NCBI GenBank assembly: GCA_023461115.1
Contig: JAEWOA010000319.1
Location: 1-18,848 of the forward strand
Length of the DNA stretch: 18,848 bases
Source of the DNA: Actinomycetes bacterium
GTDB taxonomy: Bacteria > Actinomycetota > Actinomycetes > Actinomycetales > Cellulomonadaceae
Reading direction: 5' to 3'
Shown here: piece by piece, positions 6,448 to 12,242 of the stretch
Layout of the letters: every line of letters starts with the position of its first letter
How positions within the stretch are numbered: the first letter of the stretch is position 1
The notes under the pieces: generated by a model
Told to the model about the DNA's origin: nothing
The model's input: only the letters and a program-made list of their open reading frames with translations
Databases searched by the model: none
Program-made: the position numbers and the translations under genes

Positions 6448-7239
6448 TCAGGGCTGCTTGTCCTGCGCCTCCACGTCAGCGGCCAGCGTGCCCAGGTAGA
6501 GCTCGATGACCTTGGGGTCGTTGAGCAGATCGCGGCCCGGGCCGGAGTACGCGTTGCGGCCCTGGTCCAGCACGTACGCGCGGTCGCAGATCTGCAGCGC
6601 ACGGCGGGCGTTCTGCTCGACGATCACCACGGAGACGCCGGCCTTGTTGATCTTGCGCGTGCGGATGAACGTCTCGTCCTGGCGCACGGGGGACAGGCCC
6701 GCGGACGGCTCGTCGAGCAGCAGGACGGACGGGTCCATCATGAGCGCGCGCGCCATCGCGACCATCTGCCGTTCGCCGCCGGACAGTGAGCCCGCCCTCT
6801 GCCTGCGGCGCTCGCCCAGGGTCGGGAACAGGTCGACGATGAACGCGAAGCGCTCCTCGTACCGCTTGGCGGCCTGGAAGATGCCCATCTGCAGGTTCTC
6901 CTCGATGGTGAGCGAGGGGAACACGTTGTTGGTCTGCGGGACGAACCCCACGCCGCGGCGCACGAGCGCGTCGGCCCGGTGGTTGGTGATCGCCTCGCCG
7001 TTCAGCGTGACCGAGCCCGAGCGGACGTTGACGAGCCCGAACATCGCCTTGAGCAACGTCGACTTGCCGGCGCCGTTGGGCCCGATGATCCCGACGAGCT
7101 CGCCCGGGTGCACCACCAGGCTGCACCCGTTGAGGATGTCCACGCCCGGGATGTAGCCCGCGACGAGGTCGTCGGCGTGCAACAGGGGCTCGCCCTGCGG
7201 CGCGCCGCGGTGGAGCGGCTGCTCGGTGGTGGTGCTCAC
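6448..7239 (-). CDS. livF: Branched-chain amino acid type ABC transporter ATP-binding protein LivF
   Basis: A 263-residue cytoplasmic ATPase, one of the two nucleotide-binding subunits of the importer. Walker A is GPNGAGKST (53-61), the Q loop is FVPQTNNVFP, the signature is LSGGERQ and Walker B is VLLLDEPSAGLSP. The switch position reads VVIVEQNARRA, with Gln where most ABC ATPases have His; this is usual in LivF proteins, not a defect. The length is a little above the family's usual 235-240 residues because of an N-terminal extension of about 18. The start is GTG at 7239, overlapping the livG stop as GTGA, so translation is coupled. It is the last gene of the livHMGF operon and ends just before a shared terminator. 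Confidence 0.95.
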   Translation of the reverse strand: MSTTTEQPLHRGAPQGEPLLHADDLVAGYIPGVDILNGCSLVVHPGELVGIIGPNGAGKSTLLKAMFGLVNVRSGSVTLNGEAITNHRADALVRRGVGFVPQTNNVFPSLTIEENLQMGIFQAAKRYEERFAFIVDLFPTLGERRRQRAGSLSGGERQMVAMARALMMDPSVLLLDEPSAGLSPVRQDETFIRTRKINKAGVSVVIVEQNARRALQICDRAYVLDQGRNAYSGPGRDLLNDPKVIELYLGTLAADVEAQDKQP

Positions 7240-8219
7240 TTGGTGGCCTCCTTGTCGGCGGAGCCGTCGGACGCGTCGTGGAGCGCCTCGTCCTCCGCGC
7301 GCACCTCGGCCTCGAGCTGGTCGCTGACCTCGTCGGACAGGAGGCTGTCGTCGCCGAGGTCGATGTCGTGGTGCTTGCCCAGGTAGGCGTCGACGACGGC
7401 CTGGTCCTGCATGACGGAGCTGGGCGGCCCCTCGGCCACCACGCGGCCCTCGGCCATGACGACGACCCAGTCCGAGATGTGGCGGACCATGTGCATGTCG
7501 TGCTCGACGAAGAGCACGGTCATGCCGTCGTCGCGCAGCGCCTGGATGTGCCCCAGGAGCGACTGTGTGAGCGCGGGGTTCACGCCGGCCATGGGCTCGT
7601 CGAGCATGATCATGGTCGGCTCGGTCATCAGCGCGCGCGCCATCTCGAGCAGTTTTCGCTGACCGCCCGACAGGCTGCCTGCGAAGTCGTCGCGCTTGGT
7701 GTCGAGCTTGAACCGCTCCAGGAGCACCTCGGCGCGTTCGGTGATCTCGCGCTCACGCTGGCGCCACAGCGCCGGGATGAGCGCGGTGGCGAGGTTCTCG
7801 CCGGGCTGCTTCCCGGCGCCGAGCCGCATGTTCTCGATCACCGTCATGCGCGACAGCGCCTTGGTGAGCTGGAACGTGCGGACCATCCCGGAGCGGGCGA
7901 CGCGGGCCGCGGACACGCCGCCGAGCGAGTGACCGTCGAACGACCACGTGCCCGTCGACGGCTTGTCGAACCCCGTGAGCAGGTTGAACAGCGTCGTCTT
8001 GCCGGCGCCGTTCGGGCCGATCAGCGCCGTGATGGCGCCGCGCTGCACCTCGAGGTGATCGACGTCGACGGCCGTCATGCCGCCGAAGTGCCGGGTGACG
8101 TTGTCGGCGACGACGATCGGGTCGGGCTTGCTCGATCCCGGGACACGCGCGACGGGAGCGAGCGCTCCGGTCACCCGCGCTCGCGCGTCCTGCGCGGTGG
8201 TGGGCGTCTCAGCGGACAT
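7236..8219 (-). CDS. livG: Branched-chain amino acid type ABC transporter ATP-binding protein LivG
   Basis: A 327-residue cytoplasmic ATPase, the second nucleotide-binding subunit. Walker A is GPNGAGKTT (68-76), the signature LSGGQRK, Walker B MIMLDEPMAGVNP and the switch His is in LFVEHDMHMV. The AYLG segment near 285, where LivG proteins normally end, is followed by about 40 further residues that are strongly acidic (IDLGDDSLLSDEVSDQ onward), and the N-terminus is also extended by about 30 residues, so the protein is longer than the usual 255-290. The ATG start lies inside livM, whose last 11 bases overlap it. Heterodimerisation with LivF beneath LivH and LivM is expected from the family. 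Confidence 0.95.
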   Translation of the reverse strand: MSAETPTTAQDARARVTGALAPVARVPGSSKPDPIVVADNVTRHFGGMTAVDVDHLEVQRGAITALIGPNGAGKTTLFNLLTGFDKPSTGTWSFDGHSLGGVSAARVARSGMVRTFQLTKALSRMTVIENMRLGAGKQPGENLATALIPALWRQREREITERAEVLLERFKLDTKRDDFAGSLSGGQRKLLEMARALMTEPTMIMLDEPMAGVNPALTQSLLGHIQALRDDGMTVLFVEHDMHMVRHISDWVVVMAEGRVVAEGPPSSVMQDQAVVDAYLGKHHDIDLGDDSLLSDEVSDQLEAEVRAEDEALHDASDGSADKEATK

Positions 8220-9195
8220 CGATCGCCAGCTCCTTCTTGTCGCCGAGGATGCCTTGTGGCCGGAAGATGATCAGCAGCATCAGCGTGACGCCGACGACGA
8301 TCCAGCCGAACTGCTCGATCTGCTCGGTGCGCATGAACGACTCGAACCCGCCCGCGCGCATGCCCGTCTTGATCAGCATGAGCGCGGCCCAGAAGATGAT
8401 CGACCCGAGCACGGGTCCGAAGACTGTGGCGGCGCCGCCGAGCAGCAGGATGGTCCAGACGAAGAACGTCATCGGGCGGCCCATGGAGTCGGGCTGCACG
8501 GCGCGTGGCAGGACGTAGAAGATGCCCGCGATCGCGCCGATCACGCCGCCGAGGATGAGCGACTGCATCTTGTACGAGTAGACGTTCTTGCCGAGCGAGC
8601 GCACGGCGTCCTCGTCCTCGCGGATGCCCTTGAGCACGCGGCCCCACGGCGAGCGGATCAGCAGGTAGACCAGCAGGCACGCCAGCGCGACCACGGTCCA
8701 CGCCACGATGCGCACCCACCAGGAGTCCGACGCGTTGATCGAGTACTCCCACGGCCCGAGCTCGAGGCGGCCGTCCGGGAACGGCGACGCCTCCTGGAAC
8801 GTGTGCTTGTAGTCGCTTCCGCGCAGGCCCGACGAGGCGCCCGTGAGCTCCGTGAGCGCGGTGGAGCGGCCGACGAGGCGGATGATCTCCGCCGCGGCGA
8901 TCGTCACGATCGCGAGGTAGTCGCCGCGCAGCTTGAGGGTCGGGATGCCGAGGATGAGCGCGAAGACCGCGGCGCACGCGATCGCGACCAGCACGGCCGC
9001 CCACAGCGGCCAGCCGGCGATCGTGGAGATCGCGAAGCCGTAGGCGCCGAGCAGCATGAAGCCCGCTTGGCCCATGTTGAGGAGCCCGGTGAGGCCGAAG
9101 TGGATGTTCAGGCCGATCGCGGCGAGCGCGTAGGCGGCCGTGGTCGGCGCGAAGAACTCCGCGATGACCAGCGGCGGGATCTGGTTCCAGTCCAT
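8209..9195 (-). CDS. livM: Branched-chain amino acid type ABC transporter permease LivM
   Basis: A 328-residue multi-pass membrane permease of the BPD_transp_2 type, forming half of the import channel. The N-terminal region has the conserved run GLNIHFGLTGLLNMGQAGF, and KLRGDYLAIVTIAAAEI, the family's cytoplasmic coupling region, follows near residue 95-110. Further hydrophobic segments are seen around 165-185, 215-235, 250-275 and 295-315. RVLKGIREDEDAVRSLGKN is the second hallmark loop of LivM. The start is ATG at 9195 with a strong AAAGGAG (9201-9207) that overlaps the livH stop; the genes are 10 bp apart. It overlaps livG by 11 bp. Confidence 0.95.
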   Translation of the reverse strand: MDWNQIPPLVIAEFFAPTTAAYALAAIGLNIHFGLTGLLNMGQAGFMLLGAYGFAISTIAGWPLWAAVLVAIACAAVFALILGIPTLKLRGDYLAIVTIAAAEIIRLVGRSTALTELTGASSGLRGSDYKHTFQEASPFPDGRLELGPWEYSINASDSWWVRIVAWTVVALACLLVYLLIRSPWGRVLKGIREDEDAVRSLGKNVYSYKMQSLILGGVIGAIAGIFYVLPRAVQPDSMGRPMTFFVWTILLLGGAATVFGPVLGSIIFWAALMLIKTGMRAGGFESFMRTEQIEQFGWIVVGVTLMLLIIFRPQGILGDKKELAIDVR

Positions 9196-9205
9196 GGTGG
9201 CTCCT

Positions 9206-10627
9206 TTAGCCGATCCGCTCGGCGCGGCCGAGGATGCCCTGCGGCCTCAGCAACAGCACGACGATGAGGATGAGCAACGCGCCGGCGTACCGCATGTCGC
9301 TCGGCAGCACGAGGTTGGAGAGCTCGACGACGAGGCCGATGACGATCGACCCGACGAGGGCTCCGAACGCGGCGCCCAGCCCGCCGAGCGTGACGGCAGC
9401 GAACATCAGCAGCAGCAGCGCGCCACCCATGTTCCAGCTCGTCGCGTTCAGGTACAGGCCCATGAGGACGCCGCCAAGGCCAGCGAGGCCGGCGCCGATC
9501 GTCCAGACCAGCCGGATGATGCGCTCGACCGTGATCCCGGAGGCCGCGGCGAGCGCCGGGTTGTCCGAGACGGCGCGGGTGGCGCGGCCGACCCTCGTCG
9601 CGAGCAGGAAGTACGCGACCGCGCCCAACGCGACCGCGGCGATCCCGACGGACCACAGCGAGGTCGTCGAGACCCGTACGCCGCCGAATCTGAGGTAGTT
9701 GGGGTTCGACGTGACGATGCGCAGCGCGCTCGCGCCGAAGAAGAACTGGTAGGTGTACTGCAACGCCATCGACAACCCGATCGTGACGATCATCTGCTGC
9801 GTCGTGCCGACGCGGCGCTTACGCAACGGGTGCCAGATCGCGGCATCCTGCAGCCAGCCGCTCGCGGCCGCCAGGACCACAGCGATGACGCCCGAGAGCA
9901 CGAGTGGCAGGCCCACGAGCTGGCATCCGACGTAGGCGAGGATCGCGCCGAGCGTCACCTGCTCGCCGTGCGCGAAGTTGCTGAGGCCCGTGGTGCCGTA
10001 GATCAGCGAGAGCCCGACGGACGCCAGCGCCAGGAGCGTGCCGAAGATCAGGCCGCTGACGGTCTGTTGGGCCAGGCGGCTCCACGAGAAGCTCGAGACC
10101 GTGCCGTCGGATGCCTCCTCGCCTTCGTCGTCGCCGGTCGCGCTGGGCTCGTCGCTCGGCGCGGTGGTCGGGCCGGCGTCGGACGGCGTGCCCATCGGGA
10201 ACAGCGCGCCCGTGTTGGAGCCGAGCGTGACCGTCACGGTGCGCGGGTTGCCCGCGGGGTCCCGCAGGGTTTCTCCCGCGGGAAGCGTGGTGTCGTCGAG
10301 CGTCACGGTGTAGTCGCCCGCGGCCGTGACCGCGGCGCTCCAGCGGCCCTCGGCGTCGGTCACGGCTTCGACCTCGCCGCCGTCGCCTGCGACGACGATG
10401 CGGATGCCCGCGGCGGGCTCGCCCGCCGACGTGCGGATCGTGCCGGTGACGCAGCCCGTGGCCTCGTCGGCCACGCACTGCTCGGCGGTGGCCGCCTGCG
10501 CGGCCGGCGCGGCCAAGAGGGTGGCCAGGAGGGCCATGGCGACCGCGGCCAGCAGGGCGAACGCCCGTCGGGTCCGGGCGCGCCACGCCGACGCGGAGCG
10601 GGCAGCAGGGGGAGTGGCTGGTCGCAC
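9206..10627 (-). CDS. livH: LivH-type permease fused to a secreted N-terminal beta-sandwich-like domain
   Basis: A 473-residue protein, much longer than classical LivH of about 290-310. Residues 1-45 form a Sec-type signal peptide (Arg-rich, then AFALLAAVAMALLATLL, with a plausible cut at AQA/AT). Residues about 50-145 resemble a carboxypeptidase-regulatory-like or prealbumin-like domain (VTGTIRTSAGEPAAGI, then VTDAEGRWSAAV and AGDYTVTLDD) with two Cys at C51 and C59. Residues about 146-178 are an acidic Ser/Thr/Pro linker. The permease starts near 183 with GLIFGTLLALASVGLSLIYG and GLSNFAHGEQVTLG, the LivH hallmark. I chose GTG at 10627 because GGAGG (10634-10638) lies 6 nt upstream; the longer frame from 10693 lacks this and would spoil the signal peptide. 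First gene of livHMGF. Confidence 0.9.
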   Translation of the reverse strand: MRPATPPAARSASAWRARTRRAFALLAAVAMALLATLLAAPAAQAATAEQCVADEATGCVTGTIRTSAGEPAAGIRIVVAGDGGEVEAVTDAEGRWSAAVTAAGDYTVTLDDTTLPAGETLRDPAGNPRTVTVTLGSNTGALFPMGTPSDAGPTTAPSDEPSATGDDEGEEASDGTVSSFSWSRLAQQTVSGLIFGTLLALASVGLSLIYGTTGLSNFAHGEQVTLGAILAYVGCQLVGLPLVLSGVIAVVLAAASGWLQDAAIWHPLRKRRVGTTQQMIVTIGLSMALQYTYQFFFGASALRIVTSNPNYLRFGGVRVSTTSLWSVGIAAVALGAVAYFLLATRVGRATRAVSDNPALAAASGITVERIIRLVWTIGAGLAGLGGVLMGLYLNATSWNMGGALLLLMFAAVTLGGLGAAFGALVGSIVIGLVVELSNLVLPSDMRYAGALLILIVVLLLRPQGILGRAERIG

Positions 10628-10969
10628 TCGGGACCTCCGTCCAGTGGCAGCTTGCGCTGCGGAGTCGATGACGCGTCGAGGCGGCCCCGGCAACCTCGCC
10701 GGACCCTGACCGCCCGCCGGGCTGGCAGGACGATAGGCAGGGATTGTGTCCTGTTCGTTTCCGACATGCGAGCCACGTCACACTCGGCGTGTCAGAAGGC
10801 TCGGTCCTCGCTGGTCATTTGTCCAGGAGCAAACGGTTCCGGGTGGCCCGTGGCGGCTTGTGGGACTAGCACCGCCGCGCGGATGTGCGCCATGATCGCC
10901 CCAGTGCCACCGTGGGCAGCGGTGGCGCCGTCCCGACCGGCCCCCTCTCCGGCTTGGAGGTAACCGCCC
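10628..10969. promoter_or_regulatory. Divergent intergenic region between livH and the GNAT gene
   Basis: These 342 bp have no credible gene. They must hold the livHMGF promoter (minus) and the acetyltransferase promoter (plus). On the minus strand TATCGT (10735-10730) is a possible -10 box giving a leader of about 95 nt, without a clear -35. ACAC-TCGGC-GTGT (10780-10792) is a small inverted repeat whose half-sites recall the CACAC/GTGTG palindrome upstream of livK. On the plus strand only the GNAT SD site (GGAGG 10956-10960) is clear. Confidence 0.35.
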
Positions 10970-11626
10970 GTGCGTCCCGGTGTCCATGCCCACGCTGCCC
11001 GCCCCGACGACCTCGACGACTTGGTGCACCTGTGTCTCGAGGCGCGCAAGGAGTCGGGGATGGGCGCGCAGCTCTGCACCGACGACGGCGACCGGCTGCG
11101 CCAGCAGCTCGGCGCCTACCTGAGCGTCGAGGGCGGGATCGTGTTCGTCGGCACGCTGGACGGCCAGCCCGCCGGTCTGCTCCTCGCGCGGCTCATCGGG
11201 CCCGGCCTCTTCACGGACGCGGTCGCGGTGCACCTCGAGGCGCTGTACGTGATGCCGCAGGCGCGGCGCCGGGGCTTGGGGCACGCGCTGTTGTCGTCGG
11301 CGGCGCAGGAGGCCGACGAGCGGGGCGCGACGGAGTTGTACGCGGCGCCGCTGCCGGGCGCACGCGGGATGCAGCGGTTCCTCGCGCGCGTGGGGTTCGC
11401 GCCCGCCGCCGCGCACCGTGTCGTGACGACGGCCGCGCTCCAGCGTCGGCTCGCGCACGAGGCGACGGGCGTGGCAGCGCGCCGGCCCGCCCCGCGTGGG
11501 CTCGAGGACCTGATCGCGCGCCGCCGCCAGGTGCGTGAGGCGCGCCGGCCGGGGGACTCCGACGCGGTGGCGTCGATGTCGAAGTCGGTCGCGTTGCGGC
11601 GTCCGTCGCCGTCCGGCCAGTACTGA
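10970..11626 (+). CDS. GNAT family N-acetyltransferase
   Basis: A 218-residue cytoplasmic protein with a GNAT fold predicted to transfer acetyl from acetyl-CoA to an unknown amine. The key motif A is HLEALYVMPQARRRGLGHALL (about 88-108 in parts), where QARRRGLG matches the acetyl-CoA pyrophosphate-binding Q/R-x-x-G-x-G pattern; a later GARGMQRFLARVGF is the usual end of the domain. The last 60 residues (from about 158) are Arg/Pro-rich and lie beyond the usual domain, ending in SPSGQY. The GTG start has GGAGG at 10956-10960, 9 nt upstream. It is a single gene, divergent from livH and convergent with the thioesterase. The substrate cannot be told from sequence. Confidence 0.85.
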   Translation: MRPGVHAHAARPDDLDDLVHLCLEARKESGMGAQLCTDDGDRLRQQLGAYLSVEGGIVFVGTLDGQPAGLLLARLIGPGLFTDAVAVHLEALYVMPQARRRGLGHALLSSAAQEADERGATELYAAPLPGARGMQRFLARVGFAPAAAHRVVTTAALQRRLAHEATGVAARRPAPRGLEDLIARRRQVREARRPGDSDAVASMSKSVALRRPSPSGQY

Positions 11627-11636
11627 GCCTCTCTGC

Positions 11637-11730
11637 TCTGGACGTCACTGATCTGGACGCCACTGATCTGGACGTCACTGATCTGGACGTCTCTGCGCCT
11701 GGCGCGTTTGCGCTTGGCGTGTCTGCGTGA
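11637..11730. repeat. 15-bp tandem repeat array between convergent genes
   Basis: TCTGGACGTCACTGA is repeated at 11637-11651, 11652-11666 (one mismatch) and 11667-11681, with a fourth, diverged copy at 11682-11696. A second, degenerate 15-bp period follows (TGCGCCTGGCGCGTT then TGCGCTTGGCGTGTC) to about 11725. The array fills the 120 bp between the GNAT and thioesterase stop codons. One plus-strand frame stays open through it, giving a repeated LDVTD peptide, but without a start of its own. It is probably a minisatellite (VNTR-like) locus made by slippage. Confidence 0.8.
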
Positions 11731-11746
11731 GCGGTAGCGCCCGGGC

Positions 11747-12223
11747 TCAGCCCGCGTCGAGCACCATGCACGTCAGCCGGGCGGTGCACACGCGGCGGCC
11801 GGCGTCGTCGGAGACGACGATCTCGTAGGACGCGAGGGTGCGGCCGAGGTGGAGCGCGGTCGCGACGCCGGTGACCGTGCCCGCGCGGGCCGACCGGTGG
11901 TGCGTGGCGTTGAGCTCGATGCCGACGGCCGCGCGGCCGGGGCCCGCGTGCGCCTTGGCGGCGTAGGAGCCCAGCGTCTCGGCGAGCACCGCCGAGGCGC
12001 CGCCATGCAGGAGCCCGAACGGCTGGGTGTTTCCCTCGACGGGCATCGTCCCCACCGCGCGCGTCGCGCTGACCTCGGTCATCTCGATGCCCATGCGCTC
12101 GAGCAGCGAGCCCGTCACGTCGGGCAGCGCGAGCGCGGGCGACGAGCCGGTCTCGGGCTCGGCGTCGGACGGGGAGGTGGACTGGGGAGCCGCGGGGGCC
12201 TGGGCTGGGGTCGTGTCAGACAT
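11747..12223 (-). CDS. Hotdog-fold thioesterase (PaaI-like)
   Basis: A 158-residue cytoplasmic protein predicted to hydrolyse an acyl- or aryl-CoA thioester. After a disordered Pro/Ser/Ala-rich start of about 33 residues, the hotdog domain has the active-site run LLHGGASAVLAETLGS (71-86), with H73-G74-G75 and the likely catalytic Glu82. GIELNATHHRSARAG (100-116 region) and a final strand CTARLTCMVLD complete the fold. The layout matches the PaaI/YdiI group, whose true substrates vary (phenylacetyl-CoA, hydroxybenzoyl-CoA, DHNA-CoA), so I give no symbol. The ATG start overlaps the upstream region of polA; start codons of the two divergent genes are only 19 bp apart, so its promoter must overlap polA control sequence or coding sequence. 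Confidence 0.87.
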   Translation of the reverse strand: MSDTTPAQAPAAPQSTSPSDAEPETGSSPALALPDVTGSLLERMGIEMTEVSATRAVGTMPVEGNTQPFGLLHGGASAVLAETLGSYAAKAHAGPGRAAVGIELNATHHRSARAGTVTGVATALHLGRTLASYEIVVSDDAGRRVCTARLTCMVLDAG

Positions 12224-12229
12224 GGCAGA

Positions 12230-12235
12230 TAGGTT
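12230..12235 (+). promoter_or_regulatory. Putative -10 box for a leaderless polA transcript
   Basis: TAGGTT (TANNNT) ends 7 nt before the GTG at 12243, and no SD site precedes that GTG. The opposite strand over 12236-12231 reads CAACCT, a weaker -10-like hexamer 7 nt before the thioesterase ATG, so the two divergent promoters may overlap. Confidence 0.5.
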
Positions 12236-12242
12236 GGCGCCC

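Noticed and set aside
9140..10963. 607-codon plus-strand open frame opposite livH
   Set aside because: Antisense to a clear permease gene; Arg/Asp/Glu-rich, no domain, and livH has the expected start, SD site and motifs.
11637..11730. CRISPR array
   Set aside because: The repeats are 15 bp, directly adjacent with no unique spacers, and there are no cas genes.
12027..12242. Upstream in-frame start codons for polA
   Set aside because: The frame is open back to 12027, but the extra residues are antisense to the thioesterase and unlike any Pol I N-terminus. GTG 12243 puts the conserved LLLIDGHSMAYR at the usual distance.
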